The notes: generated from the sequence alone by a model not told the origin. Counted from the first letter of the stretch, positions 1-12,718 are shown. The stretch is DNA of 64,000 nucleotides from Thamnidium elegans (GCA_025201345.1 JAIXMG010000012.1:852222-916221), one strand, 5' to 3'. Program-made: numbers and translations.

Positions 1-1041
1 ACTATCACTGGTAGCTTTATCTACACCAGCTACTTTATAGATCCAATCATTTACACCTTTAATCGTCCCACCAGGTTTAATGATATTCAATTCCTCTAGT
101 AATGCTATATTGGAATTTTTACCGTCTTTGGTTTCATCTTTTTCATATAGTACTAGACTCTGTCCAAATCGTTTTATTTTGACACCTATCTTGGAAGCTA
201 TACGTGCATCCTCAAAATTAATCTTTTGTGCTAAAAAAGGCAACGGGCTCATGTCCCCAATGTATCGTGAACGCATCGTACTAACTGGTGGCAATGTTTG
301 TTCAGTAGGAGTTTTATTTTCGGTCATGACGCCGGTTATTTCGGTAGGTGTGGCATTTGGTACATCCTTTATTGTTTGAGTCATATTATCCTCTATTGTT
401 GTTTGAGTCATATTTTCGTCGTCCTTTATATCGTCTTCGTCTGTATCAGCTAAATTACCTAGTATACGTTCCATTCGTTTTAATCGATTTTCTAATACTT
501 CAATATATCTACATTATATAATATTCAACATATAAGCTGACAAGAAATCATTTTTTTTTAGTGATGTTACCCTTTGGGTGGTCCACGCTTCTTGGCACTT
601 TTTGTTTTAAAAAGAATGTTGTTAAATAGGTAAAATTAACCATAACAATAATTGACACGTTACCTATCGTTGAACGTACAGTCCAATTTGGAGGATTTAC
701 AATTTTTGCATGTGTTTCCTGGCCCGCTCGTGTCGCACTTGATTTTTTTACGTCTACATGCATCGCTATATATATGATAATGTTAGTTTTTTGTAGGTAT
801 CAAAAAAGCAATTGATATATATATACCATGCTCTACTGATACGTGTACGTCTATTATCTGATTTATCTGATTCTGGTAATTGTATATTAGGTTTGGTGTA
901 TGTTGAATAACCTCGAAACGGGCTAGGTTGTAAAGGCCTTAGTTGCTGTTGTTGCTGTTGCTGCGGTTGGGGTGGATCAAATAATGGTGTCAATGAAGGT
1001 GGTGCGTATTGGTTTATTTGCCATCTTGGTGGATCTGACAT
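1..1041 (-). CDS. Zn2Cys6 (Gal4-type) transcription factor, C-terminus beyond the window edge
   Basis: Four exons read on the minus strand: 1041-827, 765-664, 597-571 and 508-1 (continuing outside). The first junction restores CDACRRKKIKCD. The complete zinc cluster has spacing C-x2-C-x6-C-x8-C-x2-C-x6-C at residues 72, 75, 82, 91, 94 and 101. It is followed by the linker KKRGPPKGYIEVLENRLKRM, whose heptad pattern is the usual dimerisation helix. The N-terminus has a run of seven glutamines and is proline-rich. Such proteins act in the nucleus as dimeric DNA-binding regulators of metabolic or developmental genes. The target is unknown because the middle/effector domain is missing here. The cluster and linker make the family call near certain, and all three introns have GT-AG ends. 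Confidence 0.93.
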
Positions 1042-2507
1042 TACTATAATTTGTACAATTTAAAAAAAGAAAACGTAAAAAAAGAAAGTTATAAAAATAT
1101 AAAAATATTTAAGAAGAAAAAAAAAAAAAAAAGACGAATTTTCGGGCCGGTTATTTTTTTCGCCGAAAGACGCTTGTTTGTGAATCAAAATACCCGGACC
1201 TCTTTGTTCAACTTCTGTCAAACTACTAGTTATTACCAATTTTCTTTCCTTATCTTTTGGCGCTGCTTTACTTTGCAACTTCAAATAGGGGAGGGGGGTT
1301 AATTAACAACAAAACCAGGGTAATTAAATCGATAAGTAAATTTTTATTTGAAAGTGGTTTTATTGGTAGGGAACAGATTACTTACAACGTTCCATGACTA
1401 CCAACAAATGTTGTCTTTAATATCATTTTAAAATTAATTTTTCAAGTAAGTACAATCACCATAATAATCATTATAATTTAACGCGATCAAAATACGACTT
1501 TTTTCATTGATTAGAATATATATATGTATTAATTGTAACCATAACGAACAGGAAGAGATGTAGGTAGGCGCGTTGACTGGTATCAATAATTCCGTCAAAA
1601 AATAATAACAGGAGCCTACGATTTTTGTCATGATTAATCAGGTCGTTTATCTGGGTTTTCAATATAAGTTACAATCGTATTCGCACTAGTATTACATGAT
1701 GATATTAGTTATAACCGTTAATATTTTGTTTTGTTTTTCTTACCCAATGTGTCACACAGTTTGTCGTATCGAGAGAGAATAACTATTATTTTTTTTCAAC
1801 CATAATACTTACATATGTTCTACTGCAATGCCTGTATGGATAAAGACGTATCATTGAGTTCATTGATAGGATTATCAGCTTGAGTGGACATTGTAATTGA
1901 ATCAATATTAGTTGTTTTAATTATTCAGCAAAAAGCGTGATGTATTTTATGCGTTCACTCAACTGAGCTTTATTCGCTTAAAAAGGAGTTTGCATGAATC
2001 AAGTTTGAACAATAGGTACGAGTCTATGAAACATATACAAGTATGTAAACAGAGTGTAGAAAAGTAGAAAATAAATACAGAAATCTAATTTTTAGGTATA
2101 GACTGGGTGCGAAGAAACCTTACAAGTAATCAAATAAGAACATAAAATGGCTGTAAATGACGAAGCACCAAATAGTAATCATGATTTATTAAGTTTAGTT
2201 AAACCAAGCGTTAATCAGGTAAATATTTGACTGTTGTGGCAGAGGAAGGGCCCATGAGTGTACCGAGTAGCCCAAGTCACATTAAATTTATTTTTTTAAG
2301 TTTTTACAGTTGCAGTCCATGGTTTAGCACACCAAAAATGTTGTTCCAACTTTTTTTTTTTGAAGTAGAAAGTTACACACATAACTGTGAGTGCTGCTTA
2401 AGACTTGATTGGTCAAAAATCAATTTATATCTTTTTTTTTTTTTTTCCTAATTATTGTTGTAGACCCTTTTTTCTTTTTAAATAAATAATAATAATAATA
2501 AAAAAAA
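1042..2507. other. Intergenic region upstream of two divergent genes
   Basis: No convincing gene. It contains poly-A/poly-T runs and a copy of a short dispersed repeat around 1924-2050 (see findings). A short open exon at 2147-2218 begins with ATG and ends at a good donor (CAG|gtaaat). It reads MAVNDEAPNSNHDLL and is followed by an intron-like stretch. It does not join in frame to the Shg1-like exon at 2508, so it may be an upstream ORF, an alternative first exon or an unrelated transcript. Confidence 0.5.
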
Positions 2508-2956
2508 ATGCAACCAGAAGATATTGTATTACAATTAAAGAAAAATGGTACCTTTGATGATTTGAGAAAACATTTATTAACTGGATTTCAAAATGGTGTA
2601 AAGTATACATTTGCTTAATAAGTTAGTTAAACGTAATGTCTCATTTTGTTGTTGTTGTTGTAGGAAGAAGGACAAAAGTTTTTAAACAAGTTGAAATTGT
2701 TTATGGAAGACATGATTGCTAACGATCCTACTTTAATTGAAAAGGAATCTTCTTCTTTTCATGAAATTGTTTCTGCAGAATTAGAAAGGTAGAACATATT
2801 TTACATTTATGTTTATTTCTTTATTCTTATTCTTATTCTATTAGAGCTGGTATCTATAATACAATTCGACAGGAAGCATTAGAGACGTTGAAAGGCGACT
2901 ATTATCAAACACGGATAGACCAAGAAGTTAAAATTGTGACAGAAAAAGACAAATAA
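2508..2956 (+). CDS. COMPASS complex Shg1-like subunit
   Basis: Three exons: 2508-2597, 2664-2788 and 2845-2956, together 327 nt (108 aa), all junctions in frame with GT-AG ends. The protein starts MQPEDIVLQLKKNGTFDDLR and continues with helices of the COMPASS/Shg1 (BOD1-like) family, whose hallmark is an N-terminal K-x-G-x-F-D-x-[IL]-R motif. In yeast Shg1 belongs to the Set1 histone H3K4 methyltransferase complex, and BOD1-family proteins are related. The protein is about as short as the domain itself, so it may be essentially the bare domain. The start at 2508 is the first ATG in frame with the domain. An upstream ATG at 2147 exists but cannot be spliced in frame with the sites visible. 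It is convergent with the reductase gene next door, with 109 bp between stops. Confidence 0.72.
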
Positions 2957-3065
2957 AATAAAATCAGTATACCCAGTAAAAGAATTTTTTTATTTAATTA
3001 TATTATTTTTTAACAATGTTATGTGCAAAAGAGAAAAGAGAGAGAGAGAAAGAAGGGAATATAAT

Positions 3066-4181
3066 CTATAAGTCAGCAACATGAACAACTTGTTTACCAA
3101 AGTTTTCACCACGAAGAACCTTAATTAAAGCTTCAGGGGTCTTTTCAATACCTTCAGCAATATCTGTCTTGTAGTTAACTTTACCGCTAACAAGAAGAGG
3201 AGTGACTTCCTTCAAGAACTTTTCTTCATAGTGGCTAGCATGATCCATAATAATAAAACCGTCAAACTTGATTCTCTTGCTAACAATATTCATGATATTG
3301 TAGATAGGTTCAGGCTTGGTGAGGTTGTATTGAGAGATCATACCACATGCAATGACACGAGCAAAGTTATTAGCAACGGCCAAGACAGCATCAAGCATCT
3401 TACCACCAACACTTTCAAAATAGATATCAATACCGTTAGGACAGTATTTACGCAAGTTTTCTTCAATATCTCCCTTCTTGTAGTTGAATGCTTCGTCAAA
3501 ACCAATAGTCTTGATGTAGTCTACCTTATCGTCACTACCAGCCGAACCAACAACGTGTAAACCCATGGCTTTACCGAATTGACCAACAAGTTGACCAACA
3601 GCTCCTGCTGCAGCTGAAACGTAAAGGGTTTCACCCTTTTTAGGCTTACCAATTTCATTAAGGCTAAAAAAAAAAAAATTAATTTTATACTCCCGTGATA
3701 TAATTTTTACATATTAAAAAACTTACCCGTAGTATGCGGTCATACCGGGCATAGCAAGAACACCAACATAATGAGAGATAGGAAGACCGTTTTCTTTGGC
3801 GTCATTACGAACAACATAAGCATGTTTGGCATATTCAGCAGAAACTTGAACATATTCTTCAAAGATACCTTGACCGGTACGACCATAAACTAAATCACCA
3901 ACTTTATAATCGGGATTGTTGGACTTGACTACAACAGACATGGTATCACCAGTCATAGGCTTGTTTACTTCAAAGGCAGGAGCGTATGATTCAATAGAAG
4001 GGTCACGCATACGACCTCTCATATAAGGATCAACAGAAATTTCAAGAGTCTTGAGGATAAAGTTACCCTTGGGGAGTTCAGCCTCCAAGTCAATAGTAGA
4101 GTCAACTACCTTCATATCTTCACCATCGACAGGGAAACCAGTAGGAATCTTGGTATAGAGAACACGCTTATTGGATACCAT
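3066..4181 (-). CDS. MDR-superfamily NADP-dependent oxidoreductase (alkenal / prostaglandin reductase-like)
   Basis: Two exons, 4181-3727 and 3663-3066 (350 aa). The N-terminal GroES-like half has the SVDPYMRGRM motif typical of the zinc-independent alkenal double-bond reductase / leukotriene B4 12-hydroxydehydrogenase branch. There are no Cys/His zinc ligands of the classical alcohol dehydrogenases. The Rossmann half begins with the AAAGAVGQLVGQ nucleotide-binding turn (about residues 169-180) and runs through FDEAFNYK and FESVGGKMLD, also typical of this branch. Family members reduce the C=C bond of alpha,beta-unsaturated carbonyls using NADPH in the cytosol. The natural substrate is not predictable. 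The single intron (3664-3726) falls inside the TAYYG(S/L)NEIG region. Length is normal for the family. Confidence 0.9.
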
Positions 4182-6435
4182 TTTATTTATTGTATTATTT
4201 TATTTAAAAGATTAAATTGAATTTTTTTTTTAAGTGAAAAAAGTTTTGCTCTTTATATGTACATGGACTGAGACAATCTGGCATTCAATTCACTTGACAG
4301 CTGAATAATCAAAACGGGGGGGGGGAGGTTCTTCTAATGATAGGCATTCTAAACCCTTCTAAAAATGCGCTCATAAAGGTCAAATTACGTCAATTAGAAG
4401 TTCAACACGTTTAAAATCGCGATTATGAGTTTTAAGCTAAACCTACTACTATATGTATAGCAGGGTTCCCTTTTTTTTTTCCCGTAAAATGATAAGACAT
4501 TATTACTAAAAAAAAAATATACGTAGGACATATTAAAGTAAAGCATAATTACTAAAAAAAAAAAAGAAAAAGATATCCTCAAATTTTGATTTTTATTGTT
4601 TAATATGATCCCAGTAAACTTAATTAAGCTCTTTCGGGGTATTTTTTATGCAAATAATACAAACAAAAAATTATACGGTTTGCTTATAAATCCATTATGA
4701 GCTGAAAGTCAATTTGAAGCGAATTACTTTTTGTTCGTAACCCGATAGTCCAGTGAAACGGGAAATACCTTAGTTGTATCAGAATGAACATTACTGAAAA
4801 AAAAACTGTAGCCTAATAAAAGTAATAGAGGAGATTCATTTGTAACTAAGAAACACATTTTTTTTTTTTTTTTTTTATTTGAATAAGGTCGTTAACATTA
4901 GAATCCTTGGAATGGGGGGACTTGCTTATGAATATGATATGTAAAACTTTAAATCGGGATTAATCTCGATTTACCGAAGTTGATCATTAACCTTATAGAC
5001 AAAAGAGAAACATATATGCCAAAGTATATAACCAGCTAATATCATCTTTTTCAAATAAAAAAGAAACATATACTTATATCTGCAATCACAACTAAAAAAA
5101 AAAAGAGTTAACACCACTATATTCCAAATTTTCTAATTTCTTGATAGTTTTCTTTTTTTTTTTTTCGGTTCCGCGGCCTTCATGTCAAAGTTAGCAATAA
5201 TAATGTGCACTTTACGTATGATAATGGAACTAACCATTATGAGCGCGTAAATCATCTTCCCATTAGTATTATCGTTAGAGATTTTTTTCAGATACTAACT
5301 ATTTGAAATTTATCAGACCGTGATGCTTCTCCTCCTACCACATATACTCCCACAGTAGATACTACGGCTTCTCCTCGAATTTAGAGGATATAATATCATT
5401 TCAGAAAAATTTACACCGCTACGAGGATGATTTCATTATTCGGTGTAAAGAAGAGACTAAACTTTTGGGCCACAAGATACATTATGGTGTATAACGACGT
5501 GTCGGGTAATTCATTGAGAAAAGAAGTAAATATGATCTGATTTTATATAATCGAGAAATTAAGTTGTATATTAAGAAGTAGTTATTCGCAACACGAGAAA
5601 ACTAGGGGCCAAATTATGCAAAAAGATCGAGGTATCCTATGACATCTGGATAATTATTATTTTTTTTAGTAAAAGTTGGGTCGTGTGGAAACATCTTCTT
5701 ACAATTCGCCCTCGACAGAGAATGGTCTTGTTCTCTTTTTTTTTTTTTAAAAAAAAAACGACTGTTAAGTCAGTTTGACTATTTTTGAATTCAGAAACAA
5801 TAAACAACTGGATGATTCAATTTAGAGCGTAAAGACTGTTATACGTCAAAAATACGAGTTATCATCAGAAGACGAAGAAGATAAACATATAAAAGAGCAC
5901 TCTCGCTCTAAATCGGATAAAGATGTTGTAATGGTCTTGATAAATTTAAAATGTCATCATTTTTTTTATCTCGTAAAAAAAAAAATATAAAGTCTTTTGA
6001 TATTAGCAATAAAGTAACTATTGGCACTTTTGGATGTATTCCAAGTAGTGTGCTTACAAGTTTGCCGGTTTCATTTATACCAGTTTTAGTACAATCGAAG
6101 CTCTTAAAATTTACTATTCATTACAATGTGTGTATATAAACCTTTCCTGTTACGACACGGAATATGGCATGTGTATTACAAAAAATATATGCACAGCGGT
6201 AAAATACAAGTTTCTGAAAAGCTGCGTTATCGAGATTAATATGCATTTACCCATTTCGATATATCTTCTTAAGTCATAACTATTATTATTAAGTAAGACT
6301 AAGGTCTTTATTGTCATTTGTTTAAAGTGTACCGAAAATTACCAGACATGAATGCTAGGCTTTCATCGTGTTTTGCATTTTATCACAATATGTAACTAGT
6401 CATCTTTAATAAATACATATATAAATACGAAGTTC

Positions 6436-6466
<31 letters not shown>

Positions 6467-6507
6467 AAGTTATACATCTATCTCTTGTGTTTACTGATAT
6501 TGTATAA
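4182..6507. other. Long intergenic region with possible decayed coding sequence
   Basis: No intact gene seen. It has many homopolymer runs and frequent stops. Between about 5320 and 6140 several short plus-strand stretches look protein-like: a Pro/Thr/Ser-rich stretch near 5325-5380, an acidic/serine stretch ELSSEDEEDKHIKEHSRSKS near 5860-5920, and one near 5990-6115. They sit in different frames separated by stops. This may be a decayed gene, but no family can be assigned. Confidence 0.35.
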
Positions 6508-8389
6508 ATGAATTTAGTTATTTCTCGCCCTTATTTATCTAGGTATTTTTTATGTACTCAGAAACGTCTGGTAAGAAGGTTTATTTGAAAGAAGGATATA
6601 TATTTATTTATCAGAAATTAGTTTGCTCAGGTTTCTAATCCTAGTTCGATCAAGGTAAAAAAAAAGAAGTTTTATTTTTTTTATTTTTTAGATTAGTATG
6701 TTCATAATTGATTATCTATGTAGGAACCTGTTGTATTAACTGAGAACTTTAAAAATAAACGGACTATGATATTGAATAGACCACACCAGCTTAATTCTTT
6801 TACGAATACCATGCTTGATATTATGTTTCCTCATCTCAAGGTAAGTGAGAAAAAATATATATGGCTATATGATATATAGCCAAGTAATTAATTTCAATGT
6901 ATAGGCATGGGAGCAGTCAGATAATATAGATATGATCATTTTAAAAGGTCGAGGTAGAGCTTTTAGCTCTGGTGGTGATCTTAAATGTAATTATATACAT
7001 GTTAAATTTTTTTTCCCCCGTAGAATAACCCTCTCCACCCCCCTTTTTTTTTACAGTTATAGCAAGTTCAGTTGAAGACCCTTCTAATAGTAAAGACTTT
7101 AATTACTTTATTGATACGTTTTATGACATGATACATTTTATTGGGACTATGCAAACACCAATCATTTCTTTTATGGACGGAATCACAAGTATTATATACA
7201 CACTATAAAAAACTTTATTCTTTACTAAATAATTCTTTTTAGTGGGTGGTGGCTGCAGTTTTAGCGCCTTGTCACATTTTGGTGTAGCTACCGAAAATAC
7301 TAAAATGGCCATGCCTGAAACTAGATTTGGTCACTTTTGTGATGGTGGTTCGAATTTCTTTCTGTCTCGGTTGAATGGGAATTTGGGAAAATATATTGCG
7401 TTGTGTGCTCAAACTGTTGTAGCGGAGGATGTACTGTATGAGGAGATTTGTTCATTTAAGTATATATTGTTCTGTTCTTGACTCCCCCCCCCCCTTTTTT
7501 TAATATTAGGTTTTCTGGGTTAGCTACACATTTTGTTCCGTCCATACAATTGGAGTATTTACAGGATAGTTTACTTTGGTTGGAAAACCCCAGAGTTGAT
7601 ACTATCAATAATACGATTGAAAAGTTTGCAGTTAAACCAAATCATATTCCATCTAGTAGTGATCTATTAGGTGAAAATAGAAAGATTATTGATGAGTAAG
7701 AATATATTGTTTCTCTTTGATGCATTTTAAAACCTACCTTTCCACATGACACTTTTAACTTTTTTTTTTTTTTGTTGTTGTTAGGTGTTTCAGGTTTAAT
7801 ACGATTGGAAAAATACTAAAGGCTCTAGAAAAGGAAGGATCCAAGTTTTCTTTACAAGCTATTGATAGCATTTGTCAGGGATCACCTATTGGAGTCACAC
7901 TTACTTTAGAACAATTGAATAAATCGTCTAGATTATCTTTGGGGCAATGTCTTCGAATGGAACACCAGGCATGGCAAATTTCTGCCGTAAGTAAAATTAT
8001 ATGCAACTAAAAGAAAGAATTATATACTTAATGTAAACGCATTATAGTACCAACCAGACTTTCAAGAGGGTATTATGTCAACCATGATTAAAAAAAAGCC
8101 TCCTCAATGGTCACGTCAAAGTTTCTCACAAGTTGATTTGGAAAAAGATATTCTTTTAAAGTATTTTCAAACCAATATGAGAGAACTTGTATTTTTCTCG
8201 CAAGATAGAGATTGCTATTCAACTAAACAGTGTCGCGAATATGGGCTACCTTCTGAAAAGGAAGTTCGTATAGCTAAAATTCATAATAATTTAAAATCTG
8301 ATAAGGATGTCGTTTCTTGGTTTATAAACAAACGAAATAATAAATTTGGCGTTCGACAGGAAGTTGAGGAGATTGTTAGTAGAATCTAA
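6508..8389 (+). CDS. 3-hydroxyisobutyryl-CoA hydrolase (enoyl-CoA hydratase/isomerase superfamily)
   Basis: Nine exons: 6508-6570, 6631-6654, 6724-6840, 6905-6986, 7057-7188, 7243-7459, 7510-7695, 7785-7986 and 8048-8389, 1365 nt (454 aa), all phases consistent. The product hydrolyses 3-hydroxyisobutyryl-CoA in valine breakdown, normally in mitochondria. The crotonase-fold signatures are clear: GRAFSSGGDLK (oxyanion hole region), then TMGGGCSFS and MAMPETRFGHFCDGG with the Glu and Asp used by HIBCH-type hydrolases, and finally the family-typical PDFQEGIMSTMIKKKPPQW. The N-terminus, MNLVISRPYLSRYF, is Arg-rich and Ser-containing with no acidic residue, consistent with mitochondrial import. The 24-nt second exon is inferred from good splice sites and kept frame. 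If it is skipped the frame is also preserved. A C-terminal extension beyond the hydrolase core contains EYGLPSEKEV, seen in other fungal members as I recall. Confidence 0.92.
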
Positions 8390-9732
8390 AAGGCAGTTTT
8401 AGGTTTTTTTTTTCTCCTTTATCAATAAAGTAGTGACAAATAGACAGTTGTCAACTGAAAAAAATTTTAATTGTGAAAGATGATATCCGGTGACTTGGTC
8501 CAGAGGAAAAGAATACTGAAAAAAAATAAGTATGTATGTGCTTTGGCTTATGCGTATATACCTTTCATGTCATTAGAGTAGTTGTATTTAGATTATATAT
8601 ACATATAAGCAAGGCAGCTTATCGTTCACGCATGTCATTTGTACCACAGGCCGGAAATCCGCGGTAAAATTATTATATGTGGGGGGGGGGGAGGGAGAGT
8701 CTATAACGAATACAAAAACAGGTGCCAGGAGTATTAAAAAAAAAAGAAAAAAAAAAGGGTCCTTTTATTACCTGCAAAGCACAATATATTACAATAAAGT
8801 TGGTTTGTGTACATATTATACTTTAGATTGGCTACTTTTATAATTGAGAAGGGACGTTCATACTTTATCTTTTGACAAAAAAAAAAAAATCTTGGACAAA
8901 GCGGGAATATAAAAGAATGTATCATTATATCATAACCCTTACATGATAAAATGTCAAGCAAAGTGAGAGGGATATGTAATCTTTTGAATAATTTAATGTG
9001 TACATTTGAATTTGTGAGAGTACTTCAATCATTAAAGTTTTAATTCTATATTATACATTCATCTCCGATTTTTAAAAAAAAGGATATTCAGTAACAACGA
9101 CCGGGAGCAGTGGTAAAGCATATCTACAAAGGTGAACGCCAATAGGCTATGAAAATCTGTTAGTTGTTTTCATAAAACTGTTCAGAAACCGCCAATCAAG
9201 TTTTTTGAACCCTCAAATAGAGGTTTTTTTTTTTTTTTTTTCATTCATCCGCTACTTAAATACTTTTATGTCGCGTAACAGAACGGAGAAAGTTTCTAAT
9301 ATGAACGGTTAAACCTAACCGATATTGACCGTTCTTTTTTTTTTAATAAACAAAATGTATACTGCTGTAATAAAGTGTTTAAACAAAAGAGCTTTAAACA
9401 AGGCTGTTATTATTACTGAAGTAGAATACTTGTTTAGGAAAAGAAACTCGTTGTATGTATACAAAATAGGTAACAGTTTGAGTGTAAAGTAGGGTACCAC
9501 ACAGCCAGTTTGACAGATATAATTTAACTTTTGTGTACACAATAAAGAATAAATATCGTTTCAGCAAACTTTTTCACTTTTTCTTTTTCTTTATTGTTTA
9601 CATATAAACAAAGAATAAAAAAGGTAAAACAGGAATAGCGATTAGCAAAACCCCTTGCATTTTTCTTTAACTAACTATTTGCCTCTTTCTCTTCTCTTTC
9701 TTTTATCTTTATTTCCACCCAAAAAAAGAAAG
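8390..9732. other. Intergenic region
   Basis: No gene found. AT-rich with long A, T and G runs (nine or more G near 8682). A small imperfect inverted repeat (GAACGG ... CCGTTC) lies near 9303-9334. The last ~130 bp before the next ATG are rich in CTTTTT/TCTTTT tracts typical of fungal promoters and leaders. Confidence 0.5.
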
Positions 9733-10626
9733 ATGGATTCAGTAAAAACTAAACGATTTTCGTTTGCTGGTTTCAGTAGTGGATTATCTAGAAGTTTATC
9801 ATTTTCTAGCGGTACAAAAGTAAAAAAAGAAGAGGAAATTTTACCATCACTGGAAAAACCAATCGGTATCAGTCAAGAAGAAGAGCGTAAATTGAAAAGA
9901 GCTCAAAAATCTAAAAGTTTATATATAAAATCGTTTAATAAAAAGACAGCTACACCAACTACACAATATGACGCTTCTGAAGCCGTACAAAGTAACGGTA
10001 AAGAGATTCGTAGTTCCATTAGAAGATCTTTGTCTGCAGTTTTATACGCTTCACCTCATTCAACTGATGATGATGACAAAAGTTACAGTAGTAAACTGGT
10101 ACCTGTCTTAGTGACACCCGAACTCTCAGATTCGGTTGGTGGTATATTAATAGACGACGGTTCAAAAAACAAGATAAAAAATAATGAAGAAAAAGCAATA
10201 GAAGTCAAGAAAAAGAAGAAGCCAGTGGAATATGACAATTCATTAGAAGTATTCTCAAAAGATGGAGATACTACAATTATTTGGCAGGGTTATGGTTATA
10301 TAGTTACAAAGGAAGGTCAAGAGGAAGTTGGTTCAGAATTAATGAGAGATGATTTAGAATCGCGTTTTGAAAAAGAAATTTGGAATTCTTATCGTGGATT
10401 AATTCATCCACTTCATTTGTTTCAAGAAGATAGCGAACAAGAAGTAATTAAAAGAGGCAGATGGGCCGGGTTAAGTGTTACTGAACTACAGAGGTACTAT
10501 GATAACTATGGATCCATGTTGTTAAAAATTCGTGAAACAAGAATGCTTGAACAACAAAAACAATATCAACATCTTTTAAATGTTAAAAAAGAATGGATTA
10601 TACCTGATATTATAAAGGACCAGTAA
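9733..10626 (+). CDS. Unrecognised basic, Ser-rich protein, single exon
   Basis: Open frame of 297 aa from the ATG at 9733. An in-frame ATG at 9655 lies in a pyrimidine-rich leader (MHFSLTNYLPLSLLFLLSLF). It could add a hydrophobic segment, but the leader looks untranslated. The N-terminus is Ser/Phe/Arg-rich (RFSFAGFSSGLSRSLSFSSG), with RRSLS-type sites that resemble basophilic kinase targets. A lysine-rich middle follows (IEVKKKKKPVEYD). The C-terminal third is the conserved-looking part, with IIWQGYGYIV, WNSYRGLIHPLHLF and a final predicted helix rich in Gln/Glu. I recognise no catalytic motif or transmembrane segment in the short form. It is probably a lineage-specific intracellular protein. 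Codon use and lack of stops over 300 codons support it being a real gene. Confidence 0.75.
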   Translation: MDSVKTKRFSFAGFSSGLSRSLSFSSGTKVKKEEEILPSLEKPIGISQEEERKLKRAQKSKSLYIKSFNKKTATPTTQYDASEAVQSNGKEIRSSIRRSLSAVLYASPHSTDDDDKSYSSKLVPVLVTPELSDSVGGILIDDGSKNKIKNNEEKAIEVKKKKKPVEYDNSLEVFSKDGDTTIIWQGYGYIVTKEGQEEVGSELMRDDLESRFEKEIWNSYRGLIHPLHLFQEDSEQEVIKRGRWAGLSVTELQRYYDNYGSMLLKIRETRMLEQQKQYQHLLNVKKEWIIPDIIKDQ

Positions 10627-12145
10627 AAAAGAAAGAAAGAAAGAAAGAGGGAGAAAGAGGGAGAGAGAGAGAGAGTTATACCCAAAAAGATATTAATAAT
10701 AAAACAGCTTATTGGTACAAATAAATCTAACAGCATTCCAGTGATAAAAATAATAAGGGTTATCCAAGAATATAGTGGTAAAAAGACTCACAGACCCAAA
10801 TTAGTTTGCCTTTTTGGCACTACCCCTTTATTTTAGTATGTCCCCTTATTAAACGACGTAATAAATATATAATAATGTTGTAATAGGAGGGTACTATATT
10901 ATATTTACCTAACATATGTATCGTATTATAAATTAATTTATATATATCTGTAAGAGTATATACATGTAAAGAGACCAGAAACAGTTTGTTCTGCATATAC
11001 GATTCGGGTATATATCATGACCTGAGTTCAAGGGTGATGTCCAATAGGTATATATCTAGTTAATTTTAAAAGAAAAAAGTAAAAGCAATTAAAGGTATTG
11101 ATGTAACGACCGATAAAATAATTGCATCCCAAGATTATAGATTTAACATTTAGTTGTTTCTATTTGACTAATCCAAAGAAAAACATATATTACGAGAGGG
11201 GGCTCATACCAGCTCTTGTGATATAATAATGACACCAGCCGCAAAATATAACCTAATTCCAGATAGTTAATCCCAGGTGCTCCAATAGAATAAGCATTAA
11301 CATGCACATAATAACTATTGTACCTAAACATGAGCTCATGCTTTCGTTTTACCCAATAAAAAAATTTCTTATCAAATAGATCGTTAACTAGCATAAGACC
11401 AAAATTCAATAGATATAAACAAATAATTTACTGGCAATATAGTTGAATGTTTAATTTAGAAAAGAACAAGATTACATTTCTAATGACCTAATATTTAGTG
11501 TAGTATAATATGCTGTATTACTCACGCACCTACTAGTTTTTTGTAAAAAAAAAAAAAAAAAAAATGCTCTGCATAACTTCATTGATCAAGTTTAATATAT
11601 TTGCTTTTGTATTCCTGTGGTGCAAAACTTTAACTTATGCAGACAAGGGCAAATACAAACGCTTCTTTTTAGATCTGCATCAAGTACGAATCCCATAATA
11701 ATCATGTTTAGCGATTTATTTATTTTACTTAAAATAGTCATAGCACAACGCCTGTTATCAAGTCTAAATATCAATATTTGTGTATTTTGTTTATGTGTTA
11801 AATAATATATTTATCTAAAAAAAGGGTACCCGAAAAATGATGATATACTTTGTAAACATATTTTTTTTTATTGTTACAAAACATTCTATGTACCTTATAC
11901 CGAAGTCTGATGACGATAGATTACTTTTTTTTTTTTTTTACCAAAAATAAAATAAGATTATTAAATAGACCAACTCTATCCCACACACGCACATATATAT
12001 ATATATATATATATTATAATGTGTTCGCGTTACAGAAACGTGTTTGGGCATATACATATGAAAAGAAAAATATACCAAGAGATAGAGAAAGAGAGAAATA
12101 GAGAGGAATATGTGGGCCGGAATACTATTCTAGAGATTATTCCCC
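10627..12145. other. Intergenic region
   Basis: No gene I can support. Purine-rich GA tracts (10629-10675) follow the stop of the previous gene and there is a TA microsatellite near 11993-12014. Small ORFs (for example minus 11409-11143) have no recognisable domain. Confidence 0.5.
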
Positions 12146-12702
12146 TCAGATAAACCTGAATATTTGTTGATCATGTTTTCTACCCCCACTGACTTTGCGT
12201 GTTACTATAAGTTGGGCATATCCGTTACTATGTATGGTACCTGTTACTATGGTACCATTATTTAGTTTTTTTTTTGATTTTTTGTTACCGTGCCGATACA
12301 CAAAAGTCGCGCTACTTAGTAACATTTCTCCTATTGCACCATCAGAAAAAAACCAGTTGTCACATAGTTTCGTTTCAGTCCAAAGATAATATTTTCTATA
12401 TGGTTTTATATAATCCAACATATAGATCGGATCTTCAATAGCAATTACTGCAAGTACGTACAATCGGTCTTGTGGGCCCTAAAGGGAAATAGATTGTATT
12501 TGTATAAACGCCAAACTCATACAAGCTATAAACAAATACCTTTTTTGTAACTAAAATAAGAGTGAGATAGAACCCCATGATAAGTAATATCTTGATCTAA
12601 CAAAATAACTTGCATCATCGTTAGAGAGCTACTGTATATGCATATTTTTAATTGGTTTAGGTTTTCTCTAGCTTCTCTAGGTAACCCGTGCGTGGAGATA
12701 TT
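12146..12702 (-). pseudogene. Gene remnant or small two-exon gene, unknown family
   Basis: On the minus strand a coding-like stretch runs from about 12702 to 12540 (open after a stop at 12705-12703; first ATG at 12618). After an intron at 12539-12469 (gtattt...cacaag) it continues from 12468 to the stop at 12146. The junction keeps frame and joins HSYFSYKK to DRLYVLAVIAIEDPIYMLDY. The sequence looks like real protein on both sides, including upstream of the ATG (LPREARENLNQLKICIY). There is no start or acceptor to explain that upstream part, which suggests the 5' half was lost. The C-terminal part has WTETKLCDNWFFSDGAIGEM and a basic KKSKKK run. No domain recognised. It could instead be a functional ~138-aa protein starting at 12618. 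Confidence 0.45.
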
Positions 12703-12718
12703 TTATGCATTTAACACT

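Noticed and set aside
2147..2218. First coding exon of the Shg1-like gene
   Set aside because: It ends in phase 0 and no visible acceptor joins it in frame to the domain exon at 2508, so I left it out of the gene.
11143..11774. Minus-strand ORFs of 60-88 codons
   Set aside because: Short, without domains or supporting splice sites, and within a gene-free AT-rich region.
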